From positions 1 through 34,297 of the IMG/VR virus record IMGVR_UViG_3300025872_000165: a stretch of DNA of 34,297 nt, one strand, 5' to 3'. Shown in pieces: positions 21,457 to 29,429 of the stretch. This DNA is from a virus. The translations under genes and the position numbers were made by a program. The notes under the pieces were generated by a model that worked only from the letters and a program-made list of their open reading frames with translations, made no database searches and was not told the DNA's origin. Positions within the stretch are counted from its first letter, which is position 1. The number at the start of each line of letters is the position of its first letter.

Positions 21457-21856
21457 GATTTATAAACCTGCAGTCTTGTTTGGTTAATGTGTATAAAACC
21501 ATGTCGCCATCAGCAGCGGCACCTGTAATCCGCGCTTCCTCGACAAAACCCATGTTTTCCACTAATCGAGCCGCTTTCGCATTTGCACTGCTTACCGGGG
21601 CAATAATCTTATCAACCCCACAAGTCACAAATGGATAGCGGAAAACCTCTCTTAAATACGTTGGCGTTAACCTTCCAGAAAACACAATATGGCAAACAAT
21701 TGATCTGCCATTCCAGTCTTCGTAAATTACGCCAGCGATCAAATCGCCATTACGCTCAAGCCCAATTGCTTGAGAGCGTTCTTCAAAATACCCGCACTTG
21801 AGATGCGCTGCTGTCCAATGGCCCACAGTGGGGCCATCAACTAAACGCCAGCCCAT
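21449..21856 (-). CDS. GNAT-like protein in the virion gene cluster (gp13-like)
   Basis: This 135-residue protein shows a GNAT acyl-CoA-binding pattern near its end: VSSANAKAARLVENMGFVEE (88-107), preceded by strands IAGVIYEDWNG and IVCHIVFSG. T7-like phages carry a gene of this type (gp13, internal virion protein A, GNAT-related) among the tail and internal proteins, so this may be its counterpart. Acyl transfer is not shown; the Q/RxxGxG/A loop is weak. It overlaps the propeller gene by 16 bases and the next by 8. Confidence 0.75.
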   Translation of the reverse strand: MGWRLVDGPTVGHWTAAHLKCGYFEERSQAIGLERNGDLIAGVIYEDWNGRSIVCHIVFSGRLTPTYLREVFRYPFVTCGVDKIIAPVSSANAKAARLVENMGFVEEARITGAAADGDMVLYTLTKQDCRFINHG

Positions 21857-23409
21857 CCCAACTGATAAACAACATCAGTAGCCGCCCATTCAATCGGCAA
21901 GTTTCTTGAGGTCGACTTAAATCTAATTCCACCACAATAGCCAATACCAGTGATGCCTTGCCAATTGTTTGTGATTACAGCATCAGAACCCCATGTCGAC
22001 GAATCCCATGTTGCAGCATCCCAATAACTTTGAGCAGTTGATGGAGCATATGAAATCGCCGCAGAAGTGTCTGCAGTATTAAAATCAACATTCATGCCAA
22101 TAAATACAGCAGGCGACCCGGACGTAAAAATGCTTGGCCTTGCTCGGGTAAAATACTTTTTAACCGCAGGCGACCCGTAGTAATTAAACGCTTGCAGGCA
22201 ATTAGTCACAATGTTGTTTGTGTCGTCGATATATCCTGTTGCCCCAGTGCCTGTTTTCCACGCTTGAGCAACGTAACCATTGCCGCCAAAGTACGGATCG
22301 TCATTGTAAATTTCAAAGACGTTTGCAGACCATCCAGTAAACTTTGTCCAGCTCTTTGTGATGGTATTCATCACATACTGCTCTTGATTTGAGCCTGTCT
22401 GCACAGGAACATTAACCCAAATTGCATTATTTTTTGGGTTAAACAAAATATCCCAGCCAAAGTTGTCTTTATAAGACGATGTTGCAGCGGTAAACGCGCC
22501 TTGAATTTTGTCCGAAAGGTTAACCCTTGGATCTAGGCGCGAACTTTGAACCGCAGCCGCCAGAGGAACGAGTCCGTCCAGCGTAATAACAAGCAGGTCG
22601 CCGCCATACTTCAACATACAACGCTTGCTTACTGGAGAACCAATCGTAAACACGCCAACAAGCGCCCACGTTGCGGCAGACGAAGGATCAGTACCGCGAT
22701 AAACAACAACTTCGCCTTGGTTCGTAATGAAAACCAAGTTATCGTCCATTCCGTATCCGGCATCAATTGTCCATGTCGATGCGGCAACGATATAACCGCC
22801 TTTCTTAACGATGGCGTTGAGGTCAATGTACTGAGCTGCACCACCAACAGAGAGAACAGGCAAATACCACGCTTTGAGCGTGTTTTTCTCAATAAACCAC
22901 ACTCTGTTTTTGAAAAGAGTAATGTTTGTCAGGTTTGTGGTTGTGACTCCAGTAATTGCTGGTACGGATGCGCCGGTAATCGAAGTCCACGTGGCTCCGT
23001 TGTAAAGAAGCGGGGCATCAACACCGTTAACCAGATACATAAAATTGCCGCCTGCCGTGGCAACATTGATGTATTCCCATCGTGCGTTCGTAAGACCAGA
23101 AACAACCGCAGCGCCGACCGCGCCAGATGATGTAACGTCATAAATTGCAGTGCCGCTAATGGCAAAAAGCCTGCTCGTTGTTGATCCGTTGTAGTTCATC
23201 AACGTCTCAACCTGACTGGGAAGGCCCGTGGCGTGCTTTACATAGCCACCACGCAAAATGACATTGGAAACCGTTGGAAACAGGTTTTCCATCTCATAAG
23301 CGTCTGTCGGCCCCATGTTTGCAATGGAGTCACGAGCATTCCAGCCGCCAACAGGCGCAGGCAAAGATGCGACGTTTGCTCGAGCTTTCTGAACGAGCCG
23401 CCTTATCAT
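21841..23409 (-). CDS. Tail hub or nozzle protein, beta-propeller-like
   Basis: This 522-residue protein starts MIRRLVQKARANVASLPAPV and has repeated beta segments over its length, for example VETLMNYNGSTTSRLFAISG, FMYLVNGVDAPLLYNGATW and WTKFTGWSANVFEIYNDDPY. Repeats of this type fold as a propeller in P22 gp10-like and T7 gp12-like tail hub proteins. It follows the 303-residue connector in the order connector, hub, as in short-tailed phages. It overlaps its neighbours by 4 and 16 bases. The specific hub class is inferred. Confidence 0.75.
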   Translation of the reverse strand: MIRRLVQKARANVASLPAPVGGWNARDSIANMGPTDAYEMENLFPTVSNVILRGGYVKHATGLPSQVETLMNYNGSTTSRLFAISGTAIYDVTSSGAVGAAVVSGLTNARWEYINVATAGGNFMYLVNGVDAPLLYNGATWTSITGASVPAITGVTTTNLTNITLFKNRVWFIEKNTLKAWYLPVLSVGGAAQYIDLNAIVKKGGYIVAASTWTIDAGYGMDDNLVFITNQGEVVVYRGTDPSSAATWALVGVFTIGSPVSKRCMLKYGGDLLVITLDGLVPLAAAVQSSRLDPRVNLSDKIQGAFTAATSSYKDNFGWDILFNPKNNAIWVNVPVQTGSNQEQYVMNTITKSWTKFTGWSANVFEIYNDDPYFGGNGYVAQAWKTGTGATGYIDDTNNIVTNCLQAFNYYGSPAVKKYFTRARPSIFTSGSPAVFIGMNVDFNTADTSAAISYAPSTAQSYWDAATWDSSTWGSDAVITNNWQGITGIGYCGGIRFKSTSRNLPIEWAATDVVYQLGWAGV

Positions 23410-24317
23410 GGCGTTCCGTATCCGCTGTCAGGAATGTTGTCGTAACCGATCAGGACAGTGCCCGGACGCGGGGCAAACGACAGATTTGCTGCGCTGGTGT
23501 CTTGAGCAATCGAAGTCTCAAGCTCCATGAGGTAATCACGATAAATTGCGGTGGTGTCAAAGCCCTTAGCCTCAAAATATTTGAGCTTGGTACTAAGAAC
23601 CATCAACCGATCAGGATAAACACAAGTGTCATTGTCAGACGTAAAGCTGTTAATGACATTACCGCTGGAATCATAAGCCCAGCCCTGACTGCGGTACTCG
23701 TATCCAATCAGCTCTGCCGTAGAACTTCCCGGCCAGATGCAAAACTTGTTACCGATTAGACGCCAACGAATTCTTGGGCCGGTACTGATATAACCCGACA
23801 GCAACCATTCCCATTGCTGCGCGTCTTCAGGGCCAAGAAGTTCCCAACGCTTTGACTTGTCCCAGTGCGTCCTTGGGATCATTGCAAGGTAATCGTTAGG
23901 AAATGCGTACTTTACCTTTTGAAAATTAACGGTGGCATTTACACCGCCAGCCTCGTTAAAGTCTTGGTTAACCGTGACTTGAGTCGACGAATCAACGCTA
24001 ACGATGTAAGTAGCGTTTGGGATTCCATCTCCTACAACCTGATAATTAGTATCAAGCCCGGCAGTCGACGGAATGCCGGTAATCGTCCTGTTTGCAGTAG
24101 TCCAATTACCCGTAGTGGTCAGGTACTCAGTATAAAACTGATGCTGCCTGACCAGCTCACGCCAATCAGCACGACGAAGCAGCTCGTAACCACTTGCGTT
24201 CATCAACGCAAGAATCTGTATCACATCCTGATTAGGATTTCCGGCAACAGTGGCCGGTGTCGATACGCCCAGCTCGTTTGTCACTTGCTGGACAAGCTGC
24301 AACATTGTGCTGCCCAT
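23406..24317 (-). CDS. Tail adaptor or connector protein (gp4/gp11-like)
   Basis: This 303-residue protein begins MGSTMLQLVQQVTNELGVST and has RRADWRELVRQHQFYTEYLT in the first third, then beta segments (ITGIPSTAGLDTNYQVVGDG, KVKYAFPNDYLAMIPRTHWD) and a helical end (STKLKYFEAKGFDTTAIYRD). Such a fold, a helical bundle plus a beta domain, suits the ring under the portal. Order before the hub gene supports it. It overlaps the hub start by four bases. Confidence 0.75.
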   Translation of the reverse strand: MGSTMLQLVQQVTNELGVSTPATVAGNPNQDVIQILALMNASGYELLRRADWRELVRQHQFYTEYLTTTGNWTTANRTITGIPSTAGLDTNYQVVGDGIPNATYIVSVDSSTQVTVNQDFNEAGGVNATVNFQKVKYAFPNDYLAMIPRTHWDKSKRWELLGPEDAQQWEWLLSGYISTGPRIRWRLIGNKFCIWPGSSTAELIGYEYRSQGWAYDSSGNVINSFTSDNDTCVYPDRLMVLSTKLKYFEAKGFDTTAIYRDYLMELETSIAQDTSAANLSFAPRPGTVLIGYDNIPDSGYGTP

Positions 24318-24320
24318 GTT

Positions 24321-24854
24321 TTACGTCTCCACTTGCTTTGCTGGACGACCGGGGCCGCGCTTCTGCGCCATAAGCTCGGCCATCTGTGCCTTAAGCTCTT
24401 CCAGTTCCTTACGAGTCTGGTCGAGCTCGGCAGAATTTTCCTTGCGATTCATGTTGGACAAGTATGCACGAGCGCGTTCCCGCAACCCAGTGGCACCCAT
24501 ACCAACCCGCTGAAGCTGCGAATCTGAAGCCGTTGCAACCTGCTCAACAGTCTGAAACTTCAAAATTTGCAGCTCTTCAAGCTGCCCACGGTTAAACTCG
24601 TCAGGATAGTCAGAATGCCACTTTGCCAAGGGCGTTCCAATCTTAGGCGAGTCATCGTTCTTCATCTGAAAGTAAAGCCACTGGCGCGGAAACCGCTGCT
24701 TGTGGTCTTCACGAACCGGCTGCTCAATGATGTTTGTCTTGTCACCGGGAACGATGATCCGAACAAACGGCTTACCCTTCCAGTCTCCATCCTCGCAAAT
24801 GTAAAACTCAACATGCAGGTGAGAATCAGCATTCGCAATATCACTATCAAGCAT
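24321..24854 (-). CDS. Virion protein with coiled coil and basic tail, 177 residues
   Basis: The N-terminal half is beta-rich (HVEFYICEDGDWKGKPFVRI), then YPDEFNRGQLEELQILKFQT and a helical hairpin LRERARAYLSNMNR. The C-terminal part is a coiled coil (ELDQTRKELEELKAQMAELM) and ends KRGPGRPAKQVET, where RGPGRPAK looks like an AT-hook. The leader holds the 14-base element TCTCCTGTGGGGAT read on the other strand (24860-24873), that is ATCCCCACAGGAGA before ATG 24854. The AT-hook suggests DNA contact inside the head. Family unknown. Confidence 0.6.
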   Translation of the reverse strand: MLDSDIANADSHLHVEFYICEDGDWKGKPFVRIIVPGDKTNIIEQPVREDHKQRFPRQWLYFQMKNDDSPKIGTPLAKWHSDYPDEFNRGQLEELQILKFQTVEQVATASDSQLQRVGMGATGLRERARAYLSNMNRKENSAELDQTRKELEELKAQMAELMAQKRGPGRPAKQVET

Positions 24855-24859
24855 CGTAG

Positions 24860-24873
24860 TCTCCTGTGGGGAT
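24860..24873 (-). promoter_or_regulatory. Extended ribosome-binding leader, copy 1
   Basis: Read leftward this is ATCCCCACAGGAGA, ending five bases before ATG 24854. The core AGGAGA is a strong Shine-Dalgarno site. The upstream CCCCAC is also kept in the second copy at 28430-28443. Confidence 0.6.
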
Positions 24874-25700
24874 CACAAGTTGTTGACTTGTGTTACGGTT
24901 AAAATCACGGACGGAATTGCAGGAACGGGAGCAGCAGCGGACGCATGGGTTAACTGAATGCTTGTGTCATCAGTTGACCACATAAGCCTAAAATATTGCC
25001 CTGCATTTAACGAAACAACGAAATTCCATGCGGCAACGGTCTCCGCAGAAGTTCCTTGAATGGCAACAACGGTTGCGCTGTTTGCAACAGATGTGCCGTC
25101 AATATCAAGCCAAATATAAATATGGCCCGTTGCTCCAGATGCCTTATCAAGCTGTGTCGAAAATTGGATGTTGTAAACACCGTCATTTAACACATAAACC
25201 CTAGAAGTTGGGCTTCCTATATAAATGCCGTTTGATTCTGCGGTGCTGTTATAAGACATCGCATACGCTGTGTTTATCGCAGCCGCAGTTTGCGTAGTCG
25301 TGTCGTAAAACGAACCATAATGCAAAATCGGGATTGCGGAATTAAACCCTTGCAATCCTTGCCAAGCAGAATTGCTTACGGCAAAAAACAAGGCTGAACA
25401 TCCGGTGTTTATCGTTGCAGGAACGCCGCCATCAATGGTTGTGGCAGCTTCATACGGATAAACCTTTAGCGAGTTTGCTCCGCTGTTTGTAATGTAAATA
25501 ACTTCGCCTTCTTCTGTAGGCGGTAGCTTTACACCCGTACCGGATGCAACAGTGGTCAGGTTGTTGTAAACCTTAACAAGCTGAGTCGCGTCTGTAGAGG
25601 TTGTTCCGGCAGCAGATAAACCTGTTCCACCGTCACCACAAATGGCAACGGTGGACAGGCTATTAACACCGGACCCTAATACACGCGACGGGATCGTCAT
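24873..25700 (-). CDS. Surface protein with paralogous N-domain and jelly-roll-like C-domain
   Basis: ATG 25700 (MTIPSRVLGSGVNSLSTVAI) gives 275 residues. Residues 1-118 are a paralogue of the next protein upstream: both share IPSRVxGSG, AICGDxG, GTGVKLPPxExG and IDGG. The C-terminal half (about 125-275) is beta-rich (YNIQFSTQLDKASGATGHIY, AAWNFVVSLNAGQYFRLMWS) and resembles C1q or other jelly-roll adhesion domains. It likely sits on the capsid or tail surface, where it could bind host or surface sugars. It overlaps the 118-residue gene by one base (TAATG). Confidence 0.65.
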   Translation of the reverse strand: MTIPSRVLGSGVNSLSTVAICGDGGTGLSAAGTTSTDATQLVKVYNNLTTVASGTGVKLPPTEEGEVIYITNSGANSLKVYPYEAATTIDGGVPATINTGCSALFFAVSNSAWQGLQGFNSAIPILHYGSFYDTTTQTAAAINTAYAMSYNSTAESNGIYIGSPTSRVYVLNDGVYNIQFSTQLDKASGATGHIYIWLDIDGTSVANSATVVAIQGTSAETVAAWNFVVSLNAGQYFRLMWSTDDTSIQLTHASAAAPVPAIPSVILTVTQVNNL

Positions 25701-26056
25701 TACGCAGACAGAATGGAAACCCAAACCGTCGAGCTAATGCCAACGAACAGACGCCGCTTGGTCGACGCGATTGCAACGGACGCACCGCCATCAATGGTGG
25801 AGCCAGACTGCGGATAAACCGTCAGGCTGCTTGCGCCATCGTTAGCGACCGTCACGATTGCGCCCGCCTCAGCCGGAGGCAGCTTAACGCCCGTGGAGGC
25901 CGCAGTCGTGCTAACACGATTGTGAACCGCCGAGAGCGCCAAAGCATCGCCAGCAGCGGAACCCGTAGCCGTCAGCGAATTGCCAACGTCGCCGCAGATC
26001 GCAGTGGCCGAGCCGCCAGACTGTCCGGAACCCTGTACCCTAGAAGGAATTGCCAT
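25700..26056 (-). CDS. Surface protein, 118 residues, paralogue of the next gene
   Basis: This protein begins MAIPSRVQGSGQSGGSATAI and matches the first 118 residues of the neighbouring 275-residue protein, including STGVKLPPAEAGAIVTV and STIDGGASVAIASTKRRLFV. It lacks the C-terminal beta domain. A TAGGAGAAA site lies before ATG 26056. A tandem duplication followed by domain gain in one copy is the simplest reading. Location behind the capsid genes suggests capsid decoration or a head-fibre base. Confidence 0.65.
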   Translation of the reverse strand: MAIPSRVQGSGQSGGSATAICGDVGNSLTATGSAAGDALALSAVHNRVSTTAASTGVKLPPAEAGAIVTVANDGASSLTVYPQSGSTIDGGASVAIASTKRRLFVGISSTVWVSILSA

Positions 26057-26069
26057 TCATTTTCTCCTA

Positions 26070-26106
26070 TGGAGAGGGAGAGGATTGCTCCCCTCCCCCT
26101 ATGGGG
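26070..26106 (-). promoter_or_regulatory. Possible small hairpins between head gene and surface gene
   Basis: CCCC-TAT-GGGG (26096-26106) forms a 4-bp stem beside the stop of the 98-residue gene. A second G/C-rich hairpin (GGGAG-7 bases-CTCCC) lies next to it. There is no U-run, so it is not a standard terminator. It could slow readthrough or protect the capsid transcript ends. Confidence 0.3.
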
Positions 26107-26403
26107 TTAGACAGACGCCTTGCCGAACCAAGCAACGTCGCCCGACACCAGAGCCACAGCGGGGCTGGTGTAAGAGCCACCAGACGCCGCCACGAGGAAC
26201 GTGGTCGTGTTGATGTCGCAAACGCTGGTGGACGCCGAGATCGAGGCATTGGCCTGAGCAAGCACATAACGCTTGCCGTCAGAGCCAAACACCTGCGTAC
26301 CCAGAGGGCCAAACGTCGGAACGGCAGTGCCAGCCGAGTTAGTGTTAGTCGGAACGATGTTGTTAAGGTCAACACCGATCAACGGGGTTACTGAATATGC
26401 CAT
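26107..26403 (-). CDS. Small head protein behind the major capsid gene (98 residues)
   Basis: The product begins MAYSVTPLIGVDLNNIVPTN and has TFGPLGTQVFGSDGKRYVLA and VCDINTTTFLVAASGGSYTS, all beta-rich with Thr and Ser. It has an AAGGAG-type site before ATG 26403 and is 13 bp from the capsid gene. Position and size fit a head decoration or cement protein. No family is firmly recognised. Confidence 0.65.
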   Translation of the reverse strand: MAYSVTPLIGVDLNNIVPTNTNSAGTAVPTFGPLGTQVFGSDGKRYVLAQANASISASTSVCDINTTTFLVAASGGSYTSPAVALVSGDVAWFGKASV

Positions 26404-26416
26404 TTTTCCTTACTCC

Positions 26417-27436
26417 TTAAGCAATCAGGACGCCGCAGAACTGCGGGCCGCTGCTCGTGAGGTTACCAGCCCAACCAATGAGCTTAACGATGGCGTCCTG
26501 ATTGACCGCCTGACGCTCGCCGCCAATCGGCACAAAGTTACGATCCTTGTGCGGACGGAACATCAGGTACTTGGTGTTCAGGAACCACATGTGGTTCGCA
26601 TTGCCCGAGCCGCTGTTGTAGCTCGAGGAACCGATACCACCGTCCAGCACAACGTCGGACGCCATACCAGCGCCGTAGTACTTCAGCGACGCAAAGCCAG
26701 CGCCAGCCATGCCCGAACCGGAGTCCGTGATGCGCTGGATGCTCTGCAGCGACTGCAGGTACAGACGATAATAGTTGTTATCGGCAATGATCAGATCCGG
26801 CTTGTCCGTACCACGGATAAGCTGAACGGCGACCGCATCCATGTACTGCTGGATGTTAGAGGCCGACACAGCCGCACCGCCGTTCGTCACGCCCGAGTAC
26901 GACACCGACCGCCAGAACGACCACGTGGCGCGGTTAATGCCGCCGTACGTGCCCGACGAGGGCGCATCCGGCACCGCAGCAGCAAGGCCCGTCAGGTTCT
27001 TGCCCGAGTTGCCAGTGCCGTCGCCGTACAGGTCGCCGCTGATACGGTTGGCAAGCTGCGCCTCAGCAACCTGCATACGGCCATCGAGCAGGTCGATGAT
27101 CGCTTCCTTACCCGTATTCTGGATCATTTCCAGACCCGAGATGGACACCGCCGCAGCGTACTGCGTGATGCTGAACTGAGCAGCCGAGATCGGGCTGTTC
27201 TGGGACACGTTCAGCACTTCATAGCCGCTATAGCTATTGGTGTTGTTCGTGGTCGAATCGTTGTACATGATTTCCTGCAAAATCACGTTACCGCCCGAGA
27301 ACGTCTTCACGTTCCCGCGCTCCTTAAGACGACGCAGCAGGGCGTTGTTGTTCGTCACGTTGTCAGCGAGTTCACCCGACCGGCTCTGAATGTTGGTCGC
27401 AATGATGTCGCTGATTGAAGAATTGGCAAATGCCAT
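26417..27436 (-). CDS. Major capsid protein, HK97-like fold
   Basis: This 339-residue protein forms the icosahedral shell. It follows the scaffold and shows the usual build: an N-terminal arm (MAFANSSISDIIATNIQSRS), a loop with KTFSGGNVILQEIMYND, an E-loop-like region around SYSGYEVLNV, helix AAVSISGLEMIQNTGKEAI, and a C-terminal domain with KPDLIIADNNYYRLYLQSLQ, FLNTKYLMFRPH, then NFVPIGGERQAVNQDAIVKL and FCGVLIA. No protease cleavage site or protease gene is seen. The site before ATG 27436 is AGGAGATTT. Fold is inferred from gene order and pattern. Confidence 0.85.
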   Translation of the reverse strand: MAFANSSISDIIATNIQSRSGELADNVTNNNALLRRLKERGNVKTFSGGNVILQEIMYNDSTTNNTNSYSGYEVLNVSQNSPISAAQFSITQYAAAVSISGLEMIQNTGKEAIIDLLDGRMQVAEAQLANRISGDLYGDGTGNSGKNLTGLAAAVPDAPSSGTYGGINRATWSFWRSVSYSGVTNGGAAVSASNIQQYMDAVAVQLIRGTDKPDLIIADNNYYRLYLQSLQSIQRITDSGSGMAGAGFASLKYYGAGMASDVVLDGGIGSSSYNSGSGNANHMWFLNTKYLMFRPHKDRNFVPIGGERQAVNQDAIVKLIGWAGNLTSSGPQFCGVLIA

Positions 27437-27458
27437 TTGAAATCTCCTATCAGGTTAA

Positions 27459-28424
27459 TTAAAGACGCTCATCTAGGCCGTCAAATTGCTCGGCCAGCAA
27501 TGAACGTCGGTCTTGCGCCTTGGGAGCCGTGTTAGTTCCGGGTGTGGAACTTCTGACGCTTACCGCAGCAGAACGGGCAGCTTTCGCCGCCTTATTTAAT
27601 TGAGCACTACGTTTCGCCGCTTCTTCAGCTTGTCGGCTTTGAAGCATTGATTCAAACAAATCATCATCTATTCTTATAGCCTTATCATAGGCTTCCTGCA
27701 ATGTCTGCGCTACCCCGCTCTGTAGGAGCTGGATCATCGTCGGCCTTGCAGCCTCAAAATGCTCTGCCGTTTGAGCAAAGCTATCGATCTCGTTAAGCAA
27801 TACCTGATTCTGCTGCGCTTCCGTTTGCTCCTCCCAAGAGCTTAACTTGCCCTTAAGCGCCAAAAGTTCGTTTTGGAGCGCGTAGTAATCAGGGGTTGCA
27901 TGAGCGGCAAGGTTTGCATTTTCGCCAATATTAACCCCGTACTGCTGGGCAAGCTGACGGAAATAAGCCGCCCGCTGTTCAGGGTTACTGGTTCGCAAGG
28001 TGTAATCAGCCTGCATAAGCGACTGAATAGCCTGACTTGGCTGCAAGCCAAGGCCACGAATGGTCTGCTCATAAGGCGCAATGGCTTTTTGAATTTCGTC
28101 AGCAAACTGAGCCTTACTAATCAGCGGCTCAACGCCCTTCCGCATCTGTTCTTCACGCTGCCAAGCGTATTCCTGCATCCGAGGATCGGCGGTATTCCAA
28201 ACTTCGTGGTAGTCCTTCTTCCACGATGAAGGCGGACGCTTCCAGACAGGCTCCTCAGTCTGGGAAACAGGCTCTGCCTCTTGCTTAACAAACTTTCCAG
28301 ATTCGTCTCTTGCCTTAACAGTCTCAACAGGCTGTTCAGTGTTTTCAGCCTGCTCAAACTGCTGCTCAAGCAATTCGCGTCGATCTAGCTCGTCTGCCTT
28401 AACCTCTTCTGCCGGTACGCTCAT
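27459..28424 (-). CDS. Head scaffold protein
   Basis: ATG 28424 gives 321 residues; Glu, Gln and Ala dominate. The N-terminal 60 residues are acidic and disordered (QQFEQAENTEQPVETVKARD). Then come WKRPPSSWKKDYHEVWNTAD, a helical centre (EIQKAIAPYEQTIRGLGLQP, EAQQNQVLLNEIDSFAQTAE), and a basic end near RSSTPGTNTAPKAQDRRSLL. PPSSWKKD...W is common in phage scaffold proteins. It lies directly before the capsid gene. The leader shares ATCCCCACAGGAGA with the 177-residue gene (28443-28430). It should guide shell assembly and then leave. Confidence 0.85.
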   Translation of the reverse strand: MSVPAEEVKADELDRRELLEQQFEQAENTEQPVETVKARDESGKFVKQEAEPVSQTEEPVWKRPPSSWKKDYHEVWNTADPRMQEYAWQREEQMRKGVEPLISKAQFADEIQKAIAPYEQTIRGLGLQPSQAIQSLMQADYTLRTSNPEQRAAYFRQLAQQYGVNIGENANLAAHATPDYYALQNELLALKGKLSSWEEQTEAQQNQVLLNEIDSFAQTAEHFEAARPTMIQLLQSGVAQTLQEAYDKAIRIDDDLFESMLQSRQAEEAAKRSAQLNKAAKAARSAAVSVRSSTPGTNTAPKAQDRRSLLAEQFDGLDERL

Positions 28425-28765
28425 CAACCTCTCCTGTGGGGATAGTTTGTAAATCGCAAGTCATCTCGCAGTTTTTCGAGAATTCTGTTTGCATCCTTGT
28501 GCGTCATGTTTGCCAATTGATGCCGAAGCACATCCTTTCGCGTGTCTTTCTCAACACGCACCTTGGTTTCCATGCTTTCATTGCCGACCTCAATGCAATT
28601 GTTGGCTTTGAGATGCCGACGATGTTGCGAACGACTTGTAATCATTCGCCCGTCAATCATTGACTTGTAAGGCTTAATATCATCTTGAACAAAATGATGA
28701 CTCGGGCTATGGCGAGTCATTTTCTCAACCATTCGTCCGTCTTTGTAAACGTATGTGCGCTTCAT
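28424..28765 (-). CDS. Conserved small protein before the scaffold (113 residues)
   Basis: This basic protein begins MKRTYVYKDGRMVEKMTRHS and has YKSMIDGRMITSRSQHRRHL, then KANNCIEVGNESMETK and a charged helix. The MIDGRxITSRSxHRxHLKxNxCIEVGNE pattern is known to me from small proteins beside phage capsid genes, without a firm function. The start overlaps the previous gene by four bases and the TGA overlaps the scaffold ATG (TGATG), so expression is probably coupled with the scaffold. Confidence 0.7.
   Translation of the reverse strand: MKRTYVYKDGRMVEKMTRHSPSHHFVQDDIKPYKSMIDGRMITSRSQHRRHLKANNCIEVGNESMETKVRVEKDTRKDVLRHQLANMTHKDANRILEKLRDDLRFTNYPHRRG
28430..28443 (-). promoter_or_regulatory. 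Extended ribosome-binding leader, copy 2
   Basis: Read leftward this is ATCCCCACAGGAGA, ending five bases before the scaffold ATG at 28424. It is identical over 14 bases to the leader at 24860-24873. An 11-base part, TCCCCACAGGA, is also present before TerS at 5080-5070. Confidence 0.6.
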
Positions 28766-29139
28766 AAAAGTAACAACACTTCCTCATCGTCAAGTTCTTG
28801 CAAAGCTCTAAATAGCTTTTCAACCTTATCGATGTCTTGAATAAACGATTCAAAATTTATTTTTTGAATTGTTATTTGTGGTTGTGATTTAGCAAACACC
28901 TCGATGTGTTCTTCTGCTAAGTCTTCTGCTAATTCCGGTCTTCCCTCAATGATGACTTCAAACGCATCAATAATTTGTTGCTTGCGAAGTCTGTTCTTTT
29001 TAACTTCTTCATCAAATTTTTTCTTTTTGCGCTTTCCGTCGCCGTCATGCGTATCAACTACAACAATTGGCGGAGGCGGAACGTAAGCAACCGCAATCGT
29101 GCTGAACGGAAATTCAGAAAACGATGAAAAACCAAACAC
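28762..29139 (-). CDS. Small structural-module protein (125 residues, unknown)
   Basis: It begins MFGFSSFSEFPFSTIAVAYV, an opening like FGFxSFxEFPFS that I have seen in other phage head-module proteins. A Pro/Val-rich stretch and a Lys cluster (KRKKKKFDEEVKKNRLRKQQ) follow, then a helical acidic end with ELDDEEVLLLL. The strong basic patch suggests nucleic-acid or shell contact. It overlaps the next gene by four bases. Function unknown. Confidence 0.55.
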   Translation of the reverse strand: MFGFSSFSEFPFSTIAVAYVPPPPIVVVDTHDGDGKRKKKKFDEEVKKNRLRKQQIIDAFEVIIEGRPELAEDLAEEHIEVFAKSQPQITIQKINFESFIQDIDKVEKLFRALQELDDEEVLLLL

Positions 29140-29143
29140 AAAG

Positions 29144-29422
29144 TTAACCTTGCAAAATAGCTAGCAACGCTGCTTTCTGTTCTTCCGTAATGTTTAGTAT
29201 CGGGTCTGGCTTTGGCTGCTCTACCGGCGCTGGCTCAAGAACCCAAACCTGCCGCCATACTCCGTCTTCCCCAAGCTGCGGATCTTGCTCGACAGCAACC
29301 ATACCCGACTCACGCGGCATAGGAGTTGGAAGCACCAGAGGGATGCCCTCTGCTTCAAGCAAAGCCACATTTACGTTTGGCGGAATAGACCCATCTGCGT
29401 TCAAAAGAAATTGCTTAGGCAT
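29144..29422 (-). CDS. Small protein downstream of the Gly-rich adhesins (92 residues)
   Basis: The product begins MPKQFLLNADGSIPPNVNVA and has LLEAEGIPLVLPTPMPRESG, WRQVWVLEPAPVEQPKPDPI and an end LNITEEQKAALLAILQG. The N-terminal beta-rich part, the Pro-rich linker and the small helix suit a fibre assembly factor or tip partner. The gene lies 7 bp after the adhesin gene. I know of similar phage proteins placed after fibres, but no assigned family. Confidence 0.55.
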   Translation of the reverse strand: MPKQFLLNADGSIPPNVNVALLEAEGIPLVLPTPMPRESGMVAVEQDPQLGEDGVWRQVWVLEPAPVEQPKPDPILNITEEQKAALLAILQG

Positions 29423-29429
29423 AAGTGTC

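Noticed and set aside
26096-26106. CCCC-TAT-GGGG as a rho-independent terminator
   Set aside because: The stem is only 4 bp and no U-run follows. It is listed only as a possible hairpin.
26273-27418. A 381-codon open frame on the + strand opposite the major capsid gene
   Set aside because: It is antisense to a well-supported capsid gene, has Arg/Val/His-rich composition typical of a reverse-strand shadow, and no ribosome site or neighbour to join. Strong codon bias in the capsid gene explains its length.
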